Below the pieces are notes generated by a model, which made no database searches, was not told where the DNA came from, and saw only the letters and a program-made list of their open reading frames with translations. A DNA stretch of 64,000 nucleotides from Hellea sp039977295 (GTDB lineage: Bacteria; Pseudomonadota; Alphaproteobacteria; Caulobacterales; Maricaulaceae), in NCBI GenBank assembly GCA_039977295.1, contig JBDWDN010000003.1:124001-188000 (forward strand), given 5' to 3'. Below are positions 26,101 to 34,880 of this stretch, in pieces. Each line of letters opens with the position of its first letter. The stretch's first letter is position 1. Position numbers and translations under genes: made by a program.

Positions 26101-28331
26101 CGAGTTTGGATAGTTCTTCTTTTGCCGTGAAGCCACAAATCACCCTATTGCTTGAAGACTTGAAAGCTGAACATGACGTCGTAGAAACCCTGAGGGAAGG
26201 TCATGCGGCCTTAGCCCGAAGGTTTGGCTATGGGGAATTAGGCGAGCTTGAAGCTTTATTGACCGAGCGCGATAGCCTTTCCCCGGCTGAAGGTGAAGGT
26301 GCATTGCCGCTTTGGGCCGCCGTTAAAAGCTCTCCAGAAAATTTACGCGAGACCATAACCCAATTGGCGAAATTGAAAGCCGTTTTAGAGGAAGTCGAAA
26401 CGCGCTTTGCAGATAAATTTGACGGCTATCACGCATTGGAAATGCCGGCTCTTATATCTGCCGTGCAAAGCCTCGCCGAGAGCTCACCCCAGCTTAGAGA
26501 GTTACAGCCCGTCTTCGCGCCGCTGTCCAATAGCGCCCCGAAATTCTGGCAAGCTTTGAGGGTTACACCTTTTGCGCCCGACGCCATGGGTGACGCCGTC
26601 TTGGTCGATACGGTGAAGCGGACACTTAATGCCGCGCCGGGACTGTTAAATGTCGACGGCGCTGCCCTGATGGATATTCGCGCGCGGCTTCGCGCCCACC
26701 AAAATAGGTTATATGATTTAAACGCAAAATTATTGGTCCGCCGCGCCATCGATAAATTTACCAAACAAGCCGGGATGAGAAACATTCCAGACCGTAATCT
26801 CTCTATGCCTGACCGCGCGCTTAAATCTGCGATTAATAAGGGCCTTCGGGCTTTGGAGCATGAATTTGGCAAAACCCGCGCCTACCGCTCGCCACGCGAA
26901 ATGTTGTCAGGCCCAGCGGGCGCGGTGCTTCCGACCCTTAAGCCTATCTGGCTTATGAGCCCTCTATCTGTCGCCGATGTGTTGCCCCTAGCCCCCGATC
27001 TATTTGATGTCGTGATTTTTGATGAGGCCTCGCAGATACCTGTCGAAGACGCCATCCCAACCGTTTTGCGCGCGCCGCAAGTCATTGTGGTGGGGGATGA
27101 GAAACAGCTTCCGCCGACTAACTTCTTTAATAGCAGCTCTGGCGATGAAGATTTTGATACTGAGCTCGGCGATGATTTAGATTTCGAGCTAGATCAAGAA
27201 AGCTTCCTGTCACTTGCCGCGGAACGCTTGCCAGCAACAATGCTGGGCTGGCATTATCGCTCTCGTTCGGAAGAGCTTATCGGGTTTTCAAATGAAGCCT
27301 TTTACACGGGCAAACTTTTAACCATTCCGTCGGTTCGGAAAGCCGCTGCGCGGGCTGAATTAGCGGTCGGGGACCCCGCCATATTACCCGCCCCCATCAC
27401 AGATATTCTCGCCCGCCCGATCAGTTTTAATTACTTACCCGGCGGCATTTATTCTGATCGCCGCAATAAAAATGAAGCCGAATATATCGCGCAATTAACG
27501 CGGGAAATATTGATGGATCCGCAGCATGATAATACAGGCAAAACGATTGGCATTGTTGCCTTTTCTGAGGCTCAGCAAAATGAAATTGAAACGGCGCTAA
27601 AAGCCCTCGCCTCTCAAGATAGCGCCTTTGCGACTAAATTTGATATGGAACAGGACCGCGAAGAGGACGGGGAATTTATCGGGCTCTTTGTAAAGAACCT
27701 TGAAAATGTTCAAGGCGATGAGCGAGATATCATCATATTGTCAATTTGTTATGGCCATGACGTAACAGGCAAAATGCGGATGAATTTTGGCCCTATTAAT
27801 AAGGGCGGCGGCGAAAAACGCCTCAATGTTATTTTCTCTCGCGCCAAAGAAAATGTCATTGTTGTCTCGAGTATTAAAAGCCCGATGATAACCAATGATT
27901 ATAATTTCGGCGCAAATACGCTCAAGACCTATTTGAAATATGCCGAGAGCCTGTCCGTTGGAAATCTCGACGCGGCGCGCTCCGCCTTGCGGACAATTTC
28001 TTCTGGACAATCGGCCAGCCGGGAAGCGCGCCAGCTAGATGTCAGAACGAGGCTTGCCAAAGCGTTTGAGGCTAAGGGCTGGGACGTTGAAGAAAGTGTC
28101 GGGCTTTCCTCCTTCACAATCGATTTAGCGCTCAAAGGCAAGACCGATAAGGATTACAAAACCGCTATCCTGCTCGACACCGTCTTGCGTTACGATCAAG
28201 GAGACGTCGAAGAAACCTTTACAGCCCGCGCCAATATTCTTGAAGCCTTTGGATGGAACGTCATCTGCATACCGCTAACCCAGTGGTGGCAAAACCCTGA
28301 GAGCGTTATTGCGTTAGTGGGCAGCCCTTAG
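23136..28331 (+). CDS. DUF4011/SF1 helicase-nuclease with kinase-like N-terminus
   Basis: The 1731-residue protein has four parts. Residues 1-240 resemble the C-lobe of a Ser/Thr kinase (PVTDIFCVGMICAALAT, then LSRAIERMTN) but lack an HRD motif, so likely a pseudokinase. A DUF4011-type segment follows (LLKRLRARLYDMTRRNRLIY). The SF1 helicase core has Walker A IQGPPGTGKSQT (~658), Walker B VVIFDEASQIP (~1293), GDEKQLPPT and LNVIFSRAKENV; a long helical insert splits it. The C-terminal ~110 residues (WDVEESVGLSSFTIDLAL, then ILLD) look like a PD-(D/E)xK/Vsr-type nuclease. Such proteins act on nucleic acids and are often found in defence loci. The TAATG overlap with the M48 gene implies co-translation. 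The helicase call is firm; the kinase-like and nuclease calls are moderate. Confidence 0.88.
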   Translation: MEDAATPLAPDEAQTADALTPISLEAFLAQWRGRPSIGTEDILAAILPLMRQLEALHFDGKVGPVVTSEHIQVDHGHLFFPSDQVLEPRLNYKKVYTPPKSKSTAISIIEEVSVTSDDTTGIDVRDHDVRDADDAISKPRYLTHFQSWEDKLGHQDPVTDIFCVGMICAALATSLDFRDREQVETFARNRTQLHVLNNRLHPVLSRAIERMTNLTRDGRVQDISVLIKALNNHRQIGSAVELGIDNIAGFETDDKNDARSVLLKRLRARLYDMTRRNRLIYHRRVSGELNLTESSVPLVMNFDSIRKEDLVTASNPVFDRLIKGDEVKLGEYIRFEEMAFAPSVLAKIRSSAARDLREFGGSPLRLVPVFLRWYDLKNAPEEAISSPLLLMRVELKRRKGIKDAYTLKLLDTKAEINPALAFMLDSLYGIKLPNFVDLAEDTALKSLHQLLENQIMATEPGVNLSYSEKPKLRILHRTVRRRLDKFNKRRAHRQGFVRSRGSLRYQYERKNYNPLGVQMFREYVAIPEAPNRSLFAKPKVQRFNMAEIKTPTVTEKTVQEYQTINDTGSRFEWAFDLCSVTLANFNYRKMSLVRDYDAVLAGESDPETLFERFFTDKPRSEEVKLSPPERSDQFPIVASDPTQFKSIVKVRSGQSYVIQGPPGTGKSQTIANLLAEIISQDKRVLFVCEKRAALDVVYNRLRGVGIHQLCALVHDAQENKREFIKELEGIYTDWSEDKTLPSHAALTKDRLSEITKIEEALKDVSLLTDTVGSSVKGADDSLSAVLDLALSVPDHASHQSGAYLPDLQDWRRHETDVRRASAALRRLSGHENLAQAPERIITQSQWAAETVSDAIPELAKSALPLLQKLSEGTQYVERAEGALAKQEPVFGMLASQIKLAVRLLPAYEAGFEGVFQADSPQTRQYKSGLRELEDKQAKVGAAQELTKVWTRKLSSRDCQSALILARQKDGKLFSFLSKDWRNTKKLILSSLDSSSFAVKPQITLLLEDLKAEHDVVETLREGHAALARRFGYGELGELEALLTERDSLSPAEGEGALPLWAAVKSSPENLRETITQLAKLKAVLEEVETRFADKFDGYHALEMPALISAVQSLAESSPQLRELQPVFAPLSNSAPKFWQALRVTPFAPDAMGDAVLVDTVKRTLNAAPGLLNVDGAALMDIRARLRAHQNRLYDLNAKLLVRRAIDKFTKQAGMRNIPDRNLSMPDRALKSAINKGLRALEHEFGKTRAYRSPREMLSGPAGAVLPTLKPIWLMSPLSVADVLPLAPDLFDVVIFDEASQIPVEDAIPTVLRAPQVIVVGDEKQLPPTNFFNSSSGDEDFDTELGDDLDFELDQESFLSLAAERLPATMLGWHYRSRSEELIGFSNEAFYTGKLLTIPSVRKAAARAELAVGDPAILPAPITDILARPISFNYLPGGIYSDRRNKNEAEYIAQLTREILMDPQHDNTGKTIGIVAFSEAQQNEIETALKALASQDSAFATKFDMEQDREEDGEFIGLFVKNLENVQGDERDIIILSICYGHDVTGKMRMNFGPINKGGGEKRLNVIFSRAKENVIVVSSIKSPMITNDYNFGANTLKTYLKYAESLSVGNLDAARSALRTISSGQSASREARQLDVRTRLAKAFEAKGWDVEESVGLSSFTIDLALKGKTDKDYKTAILLDTVLRYDQGDVEETFTARANILEAFGWNVICIPLTQWWQNPESVIALVGSP

Positions 28332-28369
28332 CTCATTTGCGCGTTGGTCAGCTTAAGTTTGCGTTTCCC

Positions 28370-29953
28370 TTACCCGACCTGCCGTCCTGCGCCTTCCCAG
28401 TAAGGCTCACGCAATTGGCGTCTTAAGACTTTACCGGAGGCATTCCTCGGAAGTGCCTCGACCATATCCACGGATTTTGGACATTTATAACCCGCAATGC
28501 GCGTTTTGGCATAAGCCATAATGGCCTCTGCGCTTGGCGTGGAGCCTGGCTTGGCAACGACAATAGCTTTGACGCATTCGCCCCAGCGCTCATCGGGGAC
28601 GCCAATAACAGCGACGTCCGCAATATCAGGGTGCCCAAAAAGAGCATTTTCGACTTCGGCAGGATAGACATTTTCTCCGCCCGACACGATCATATCTTTG
28701 AGGCGGTCATGGATATAAAGATAGCCGTCCTCATCGAAATAACCCGCATCGCCCGTATGAAACCATCCATTTTTCACGGCCTCAGCTGTCGCTTCAGGGC
28801 GTTTCCAATAGCCTTTCATGACAAAACCAGATTTTATAACGATCTCCCCGACAGCGCCTTGGGATACTTCTGCTCCGTCTTCGTCTATGCATTTTATGTC
28901 TGTTCCGGGATAGGGAATGCCGCAGGAACGCAGTTTGCCGCGCGCGGGATCATGCGCTTCGGGGAGCATATAAGTCGCGCCGCCCGTTGTCTCTGTGAGG
29001 CCGTAAACCTGCGTAAATTTACAGCCAAATATATCTGCCGCTTCTAAGAGTAAGCTCTCGGCTATAGGAGAGGCGCCATAAGACATGATGTGGAAAGAAG
29101 AAAAATCCCGCTCCCTGACGCCCGGCGTCTGCGTGAGCATAAGAATGACGGCTGGCACTAAGAAGCCATGCCTTATCTTATGTTGCTCAATCAGATCTAA
29201 TATCACCACGGGATGAATCTCGCGTAAGATAACCGCCTTCGCGCCTTGGATAAAGCTCAGCAAACCGATATTCACCCCCGCAATATGAAAGAGCGGCATG
29301 GCGTCAAGGACGGGGTCCCCAACCTCATAATGCGCCCATATAAGCTCGGCGGCTTGCTCGAAAAAGCTGAGGAAATTATTATTGGTAAGCTGAACCCCTT
29401 TAGGCAGCCCCGTTGTGCCAGAGGTATAAAGCTGCAGCACATCATCTTCGCCCTCATGCTCTAATTGCGGGTCGGCGCTGGACTGCCTATCGCGCCAGGC
29501 CGAAAAATCTGTCCACTCCGCATGTCCGCCTTCAATCGCAATTATTTTGTTTAGGCTTGGACACTCCGCTTTAATGTTTTCAATGACGTCATAATAATCA
29601 TTGCTGACAAAGAGCCAGACGGCCTCGCTATCACTTAAAACAAATTGTAATTCAGGCGCGGCGAGGCGGTTATTCATCGCCGCCAAAGCTGCGCGCGCTT
29701 TATTCGCGCCGAGAAGGATCTCATAATAGACATCCATATTTTTACCCAGAAAGGCCACACGGTCGCCCGGCTTTACGCCCGCCGCAATAAGACCATTTGC
29801 TATCTGATTTGTGCGGCTGTCGAGCTGCGTAAAAGTCGTCTCTCTATCCTCAAACCACATCGCCGCGGACTCACCGCGAAGTTTAGCTTGATGGCGCGGT
29901 ATATCCGCCAGAAATGGCATGGCCTGTGTATCAATCACGGTAAATCTCCCCAT
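28370..29953 (-). CDS. Long-chain fatty-acid-CoA ligase (AMP-binding)
   Basis: The 527-residue protein is a class I adenylate-forming enzyme. It has the P-loop LYTSGTTGLPKG (~173-184), VYGLTETTGG, GWFHTGDAGYFDEDGY, DRLKDMIVSGGENVYP and a C-terminal PRNASGKVLRR with the catalytic Lys. It activates a carboxylate, probably a fatty acid, to its CoA ester and could feed the beta-oxidation operon further along. It converges on the helicase gene with a 38-bp gap. The acid specificity cannot be read from the sequence. Confidence 0.93.
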   Translation of the reverse strand: MGRFTVIDTQAMPFLADIPRHQAKLRGESAAMWFEDRETTFTQLDSRTNQIANGLIAAGVKPGDRVAFLGKNMDVYYEILLGANKARAALAAMNNRLAAPELQFVLSDSEAVWLFVSNDYYDVIENIKAECPSLNKIIAIEGGHAEWTDFSAWRDRQSSADPQLEHEGEDDVLQLYTSGTTGLPKGVQLTNNNFLSFFEQAAELIWAHYEVGDPVLDAMPLFHIAGVNIGLLSFIQGAKAVILREIHPVVILDLIEQHKIRHGFLVPAVILMLTQTPGVRERDFSSFHIMSYGASPIAESLLLEAADIFGCKFTQVYGLTETTGGATYMLPEAHDPARGKLRSCGIPYPGTDIKCIDEDGAEVSQGAVGEIVIKSGFVMKGYWKRPEATAEAVKNGWFHTGDAGYFDEDGYLYIHDRLKDMIVSGGENVYPAEVENALFGHPDIADVAVIGVPDERWGECVKAIVVAKPGSTPSAEAIMAYAKTRIAGYKCPKSVDMVEALPRNASGKVLRRQLREPYWEGAGRQVG

Positions 29954-30023
29954 AGGTTTTGGGAAAGGTTACAGTGATGGAGTAGGACATGGCAAGGGGC
30001 GGAATTCCCAAGAGGAAAAATCT

Positions 30024-30422
30024 TTATTCTGAAAAGTCGAAATCAAACACTTGACTAAATTTTTGTTCTTCTGGAGTTTTTTCAAAAGCACAGTTCGCAG
30101 GTGTCTCTAAGTGCGGAATAATTGTATTGTCATAGTTAGCAATAGTATTAACGGCGTAGATGGCATGGTTAGATGGATTATTCATGTAATCGTCGTCTTC
30201 ATAACCACTCATAAAATGCCATCCGCTGTCCATATTATTATGCGGTGTTAAACGATACATAAACCGAACTGGAAACCCCTCTTTGGTAATTTTATTCGTT
30301 GCAATGCAACCACCCATTTTTTCGGAGACTAGAGGCTTGATTTGATCTGCTGATAGAACAAACTCTTGCTGCTCATTGTTAGTTTTTCTCTTACGATTCC
30401 AGATCATTGTTCTTTCCAGCAT
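30024..30422 (-). CDS. DUF2185 (Imm33-like) protein
   Basis: The 132-residue protein has the DUF2185 pattern: GGCIATNKITKEGFPVRFMY, DSGWHFMSGYEDDDYM, an ANYDNTIIPHLETP segment and a Phe-Glu ending. Members include immunity-type proteins and stand-alone cytosolic proteins of unknown role. No toxin gene is adjacent, so it is either an orphan immunity gene or a housekeeping copy. It is AT-richer than its neighbours. The start is uncertain between ATG 30422 and the ATG five codons later, which has GGAAAG upstream. Confidence 0.75.
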   Translation of the reverse strand: MLERTMIWNRKRKTNNEQQEFVLSADQIKPLVSEKMGGCIATNKITKEGFPVRFMYRLTPHNNMDSGWHFMSGYEDDDYMNNPSNHAIYAVNTIANYDNTIIPHLETPANCAFEKTPEEQKFSQVFDFDFSE

Positions 30423-30442
30423 TCCCCAAGTTTATAGAAACC

Positions 30443-31303
30443 CTAAGCCTTCTTACGCATTGTCCATTTCACCCAGAGCCAGAAAATCCTTGGTCCTTCA
30501 ATGAGGTAACGTTTCCATAATCGTTTAGGCTCTGACGCCAAACGGAAGAGCCATTCGAGGCGGGCTTGTTGCATCCATTTTGGCGCGCGTTTGATGCGCC
30601 CGGCGAGGAATTCTAATGACGCGCCGACGCAGAGTCCAAGACCGACACAATCGCCGCGTTCTAACGCCGCTTTCGCGACCATTTCCTGTTGCGGTGAGCC
30701 GACGCAGATAAAGGTATAACGCGCGGGGTTTTGATGAATAAACTCTGCTGCCGCAGCGACAGCTTCGGGTTTATGGCGCATACCAAAGGGCGGCTGATGA
30801 TGATTAATCGCCGTAAGCCCGTAAATCTCTTTTAGTTTGGTGATGATATCGTCATCTGCGCCGATAACATTAATAGGCTCATCGGGGGTAATGACATTAT
30901 CAAAAAGCTGTCCTGTTAAATCTGATCCTGGGACCGCAGAGAGCGGAATGCCCGACAGCTTCGCCAGCAATTCTAAAATGCGCGAGTCGCAGACAGACAG
31001 CCAAGAGGCTGCGTAAAGCGGGCCGTAAACCTCAGGCTCTTTATGGAGGCGTACAAGGTGATCCACATTAGGCGTTACGATATAGCGAAAACCATGTTTA
31101 GGCGTAACCCATTTTGCGCGGGCCAAAGTCTGCATCGGCGTAAGCGGATCAAAGGTCGCGCCAATAAATTCGTAAGAGCGCTGATTGACACGCCAATCTT
31201 GCTCATCCCTGCGCGGCTGGCTGCGGCGGTCTACGCCGCGCGGCTGTGGGGGTAATATTTTTTTAACTGCAGACATGTCATCCCGACCCGTATCCATTCT
31301 CAT
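30443..31303 (-). CDS. WecG/TagA/CpsF-family glycosyltransferase (GT26)
   Basis: The 286-residue protein matches GT26 enzymes: YIVTPNVDHLVRLHKEPE, SVCDSRILELLAK, PGSDLTGQLFD, FICVGSPQQEMVAKAA and the C-terminal APKWMQQARLEWLFRL. Such enzymes add a sugar, often N-acetylmannosaminuronic acid or ManNAc, to a lipid-linked acceptor in polysaccharide or teichoic-type synthesis. No other polysaccharide genes are adjacent. The start could be ATG 31303 or the later ATG (MSAVKKIL) preceded by GGGA. Confidence 0.9.
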   Translation of the reverse strand: MRMDTGRDDMSAVKKILPPQPRGVDRRSQPRRDEQDWRVNQRSYEFIGATFDPLTPMQTLARAKWVTPKHGFRYIVTPNVDHLVRLHKEPEVYGPLYAASWLSVCDSRILELLAKLSGIPLSAVPGSDLTGQLFDNVITPDEPINVIGADDDIITKLKEIYGLTAINHHQPPFGMRHKPEAVAAAAEFIHQNPARYTFICVGSPQQEMVAKAALERGDCVGLGLCVGASLEFLAGRIKRAPKWMQQARLEWLFRLASEPKRLWKRYLIEGPRIFWLWVKWTMRKKA

Positions 31304-31443
31304 TTATAAGTCTTTGTTTACCACCAATGCGTTTAGATTGAGTTTACAGAGCCGCATCTTCTTTGATGGCGGCTCAAGATATAAATCGGGATAATAATGG
31401 CGTCTGGGTTGCTTTTTAACGCCGCCACGCCCACATCCCTGCA

Positions 31444-33267
31444 ATGCCGCCGGATAATTCCACAAACGCCCTACCCGAACAGAGCCTTCGCTATCAGCTC
31501 AAGAGCTTTTGGCGGCTTTGGCCCTATCTCTGGCCCAAGGATAGGCCGACTTATAAACTTCGCACGCTACTTGCGATGATATTCACCATTGCCGGGCAAT
31601 TTATTGTGGTCGCGGCGCCGTTTTTTCTGGGGCGCGCTATTGATGCTTTGAATATCCAAATTCAAGATATTGGCCTAGGCAATGCTATTGGTCTTGGGAT
31701 CATCGGTCTTATAGTGGCTTATGGCGGGTTTAGGCTCTTCTCCGTTATATTATCTGAAGGCCGTGAATATGTTTTCGCGCCCGTCGCGCAATATGCAAAA
31801 CGCGCCGTTGCGACCTCGACTTTTGCGCATTTGCACAAGTTATCTCTGCGCTATCATTTAGAGAAACGCACAGGCGGATTGTCTCGCATCATAGAACGCG
31901 GCGTGCGGTCTATCGATTTTTTGTTTCGCTTCCTTTTATTTAACATTGGCCCAACATTATTACAGCTCGCCATTGCCGGCGCGGCCTTTTGGATTGCCTA
32001 TTCTTGGGAGTTTGCCCTTATCGCTGTGGCCGTCGTTATCACCTATATTTGGTTCACGATAACGACAACGGAATGGCGGCTGAAATTTCGCCGCGAGATG
32101 AATAAAAAAGATACAGAGGCCAATGCCAAAGCTATTGATAGCCTGCTCAATTACGAGACTGTCAAATATTTCAACGCTGAAAAATTTGAAACGGACCGTT
32201 ATGATAAGGCCATGGAAGGCTATCAAAAAGCCGCCATCCTCTCTCGCACCTCACTTGCCAGCGTCAATATCGGGCAGAGCTTTTTAATGAACCTTGGCCT
32301 TGTTGCGCTTGTTCTTTTAGCGGCGCAGCGCGTGCTCGGCGGAACGATGACAACAGGTGATATTTTCGCCATTACGATGGTGATGATGCAGGTTTACCGC
32401 CCGCTCAATATTTTAGGCTTTGCTTACCGCGAGATTAAGCAGGCTTTGACAGATATGGAAAAAATGTTCGCGCTGCTCGATATTCAGCCCGAAGTCCAAG
32501 ACCGCGATAGCGCCAAAGATATTGATGATGTTACGGGCGCCATTCAATTTGAGAATGTGGCCTTTCGCTATGACGCTGACCGCGCCATATTAAATGATAT
32601 TAGCTTTGACATTAAGCCTGGCCAAACAGTCGCTGTTGTCGGGCCGACAGGCGCGGGTAAGTCGACATTGTCGCGCATATTATTTCGCTTTTACGACATT
32701 GAAGGCGGGCGCGTTTCTATCGATGGGCACGACCTCTTTGATATCACCCAAGATAGTTTACGTAAATCCATCGGGATTGTGCCGCAAGATACTGTGCTAT
32801 TTAACGACACAATTGGCTATAATATTGCCTATGCCAAACCCGGCGCGGCGCAAGACGACATAGAAGCCGCCGCCACGGCCGCGCAAATCCATGACTTTAT
32901 AGCGGGACTGCCTAAGGGCTATGACACGATGGTCGGCGAACGCGGATTGAAACTCTCAGGCGGCGAGAAACAGCGTGTTGCCATTGCCAGGACCCTGCTA
33001 AAAAATCCTGCCATTCTTATTCTTGATGAAGCCACCTCGGCGCTGGACAGCGTCACGGAACGCGGCATACAAACCGCGCTGGATAATGCCGCCAAGGACC
33101 GTACAACTCTTGTCATTGCTCACCGTCTTTCGACAATCATTAATGCCGACAAAATCATTGTCATGGAGGACGGAAAAATCGCTGAGCAAGGCACGCATAT
33201 GGAGCTCTTAGAAAAGAGCGGTTTATATTCTACGCTCTGGGAGCAGCAGGAAAAAGTAGACGCTTAA
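31444..33267 (+). CDS. Atm1/HMT1-type ABC exporter
   Basis: The 607-residue half-transporter has six transmembrane helices (residues ~45-330) and an ATPase domain with Walker A GPTGAGKST (~400), signature LSGGEKQR (~504) and Walker B ILILDEATSALD. The core segment (LHKLSLRYHLEKRTGGLSR, NYETVKYFNAEKFE) is characteristic of Atm1/HMT1 exporters, which move glutathione-linked or Fe-S precursor compounds, or metal-thiol conjugates. It works as a homodimer in the inner membrane. It is divergent from the glycosyltransferase, with 140 bp between. Confidence 0.92.
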   Translation: MPPDNSTNALPEQSLRYQLKSFWRLWPYLWPKDRPTYKLRTLLAMIFTIAGQFIVVAAPFFLGRAIDALNIQIQDIGLGNAIGLGIIGLIVAYGGFRLFSVILSEGREYVFAPVAQYAKRAVATSTFAHLHKLSLRYHLEKRTGGLSRIIERGVRSIDFLFRFLLFNIGPTLLQLAIAGAAFWIAYSWEFALIAVAVVITYIWFTITTTEWRLKFRREMNKKDTEANAKAIDSLLNYETVKYFNAEKFETDRYDKAMEGYQKAAILSRTSLASVNIGQSFLMNLGLVALVLLAAQRVLGGTMTTGDIFAITMVMMQVYRPLNILGFAYREIKQALTDMEKMFALLDIQPEVQDRDSAKDIDDVTGAIQFENVAFRYDADRAILNDISFDIKPGQTVAVVGPTGAGKSTLSRILFRFYDIEGGRVSIDGHDLFDITQDSLRKSIGIVPQDTVLFNDTIGYNIAYAKPGAAQDDIEAAATAAQIHDFIAGLPKGYDTMVGERGLKLSGGEKQRVAIARTLLKNPAILILDEATSALDSVTERGIQTALDNAAKDRTTLVIAHRLSTIINADKIIVMEDGKIAEQGTHMELLEKSGLYSTLWEQQEKVDA

Positions 33268-33307
33268 AGTCGCCAGCAAAAACCTCATAGAAAACCAGCG
33301 CATAAAA

Positions 33308-33331
33308 AAGGCTGAGCTTTCGCCCAGCCTT
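33308..33331. terminator. Bidirectional terminator
   Basis: AAGGCTGAGC (33308-33317) pairs with GCCCAGCCTT (33322-33331) with one mismatch around a TTTC loop. An A-run precedes and TT follows. It lies between the convergent ABC exporter and outer-membrane protein genes. Confidence 0.75.
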
Positions 33332-33353
33332 CATAAATGTATATCAGCCGCGC

Positions 33354-34166
33354 CTAGAATTTGCGGGCATAAGCAAGAGACACACTATCGGTCTCTCCAG
33401 GGCCAACATCATAACGCGTATAGTCTAAACGGATAGAATCGCGCGGATTGACCGCCCATTCTGCGCCTGCGCCATAGGCAAAGCCGTCCGTCGAATCCGT
33501 GACTTTCACAGTGCCCGTCGCGTCAGTCGCTGAGCCGCGAATGCCTGTTGCGTGATATCCGCCGCGAGCAAAGACGTTAAAGCGCTCACCTAAGGGAATT
33601 ACAGCACGTCCAAATGCGGCGACGCTGTAATCAACGCCAGCCTTTAGCTCAGTCGCGCCGACTGTTTCTTTGTCATCGATAACGCCGAAAGAGCCTTCAA
33701 CTTCTGCGCCAATAAACTGGGCAGACTGATAGCCAAGGCGGCCTTGAATACCATAAATATCGGAATCTACATCATAGGCCACGACGCCCAATGTGCCGTA
33801 TTTATAGGACCGCTGCGTGTTGGGCCCGTAAGCGCCGCGAAGCTGTGGGGCTTGGCCATGACCATAGCCGTGATGTCCGCCATGTGCCACATGCGTTTGA
33901 ACTTGTGATCCATAAGCATGTGCTGCGGGTTGTTGCGGCGCGCCATATCCCATATCGCCATATTGTCCGCCGTAATGCGCCTCTTGTTCATATTGCGCGG
34001 CGCTATTTGAAACGGCGTATGTGCTGCCAGGCGCGCATTGCGGGACGCCACAATTATTTTGGCTATAAGCATTAGAGTAAGAATTGTCCCCATACATAGA
34101 GTCGCTATGCATTGAGCAGGCTGAAAGCGCGATGGCGGCAGATGAAAGAATTAGAATACGGTGCAT
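33354..34166 (-). CDS. Outer-membrane beta-barrel lipoprotein
   Basis: The 270-residue protein has a lipoprotein signal (ILSSAAIALSAC, Cys17). A Tyr/Gly/His/Gln-rich linker (residues ~20-125, including HGGHHGYGHGQ) follows, then an ~145-residue OmpA-type beta-barrel with alternating hydrophobic strands (GIQGRLGYQSAQFIGAEVEG) and a C-terminal Phe. This layout resembles the PF13505 small porin-like proteins. The histidine-rich linker may bind metal. It forms a stand-alone transcription unit. Confidence 0.8.
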   Translation of the reverse strand: MHRILILSSAAIALSACSMHSDSMYGDNSYSNAYSQNNCGVPQCAPGSTYAVSNSAAQYEQEAHYGGQYGDMGYGAPQQPAAHAYGSQVQTHVAHGGHHGYGHGQAPQLRGAYGPNTQRSYKYGTLGVVAYDVDSDIYGIQGRLGYQSAQFIGAEVEGSFGVIDDKETVGATELKAGVDYSVAAFGRAVIPLGERFNVFARGGYHATGIRGSATDATGTVKVTDSTDGFAYGAGAEWAVNPRDSIRLDYTRYDVGPGETDSVSLAYARKF

Positions 34167-34266
34167 GATTGACCCCTTGTTTGAAAGGGGACGCTAACAG
34201 ATAAGGTTTAACAAATTCTGAGTGAGACCCTTAAATAAGTATGAATGCAACTCATGAATTATTTCG

Positions 34267-34800
34267 TTAAAGCTCTCCGATTTTCCGCATGCCGTCTTCT
34301 AGGCGAGCTATCGTTTGAATCTCTTGATCAATCCCCATTTCAAGCGCGATGAGCTTACCCTTTTGCGTCAGATCCAAAGTCTTGCCGTCATAATAACGCT
34401 CTTTGATACGATAATATTTTGACAGTTTTGTTTGGTGCTGTTCCATCCGAATGGTCAGTTGATCCTTAAGCGCGTCAATATCCATATTTTCCAGCGCGTA
34501 AAACTTCACGAGCATATCATCTTTGAGGGAGGGTTGCCGTGCGGGTTTTTTGGACCAGGCTCTTAGAGCTTTCTTACCGTCAGGCGTAAGCGTATGGATG
34601 ATACGGTTAGGTTTACCGTCTTGGCTAACCTCTTCGCTAACAACATAGCCTTTCTCGCGCAGGCGCCCAAGCTCTCGGTAAATCTGTTGATGCGAGGCGC
34701 GCCAAAAAAAGCCAATAGAGGCATCGAAATTTTTGGCTAAATCATAGCCGCTCATAGGACGTTCGGTTAGACAGACTAATATTGCTTCGGCGAGTGCCAT
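34267..34800 (-). CDS. PadR-family transcriptional regulator
   Basis: The 177-residue protein has the PadR winged helix (ALAEAILVCLTERPMSGYDL, HQQIYRELGRLREKGYV, then PDGKKALRAW) and the helical C-terminal dimerisation domain. I chose ATG 34800 over a start at 34887 because GAGGGGA lies just upstream, the conserved domain begins there, and the longer form would overlap the divergent SDR gene. PadR regulators are usually repressors released by phenolic or drug-like ligands. The palindrome at 34830-34847 lies between it and the SDR gene and is a likely operator for both. Confidence 0.92.
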   Translation of the reverse strand: MALAEAILVCLTERPMSGYDLAKNFDASIGFFWRASHQQIYRELGRLREKGYVVSEEVSQDGKPNRIIHTLTPDGKKALRAWSKKPARQPSLKDDMLVKFYALENMDIDALKDQLTIRMEQHQTKLSKYYRIKERYYDGKTLDLTQKGKLIALEMGIDQEIQTIARLEDGMRKIGEL

Positions 34801-34829
34801 TGAGTTCCCCTCAGAACATAACTTGATAA

Positions 34830-34847
34830 TATGCAATTTGTTGCATA
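34830..34847. promoter_or_regulatory. Probable PadR operator
   Basis: TATGCAA-TTTG-TTGCATA is a perfect 7-bp dyad with a 4-nt spacer. It sits 30 bp upstream of the PadR start and 34 bp upstream of the divergent SDR start, the position expected for autorepression and control of the SDR cluster. Confidence 0.65.
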
Positions 34848-34880
34848 GTGTTACTATTCGCTTAGAAAATAGGAAAACGC

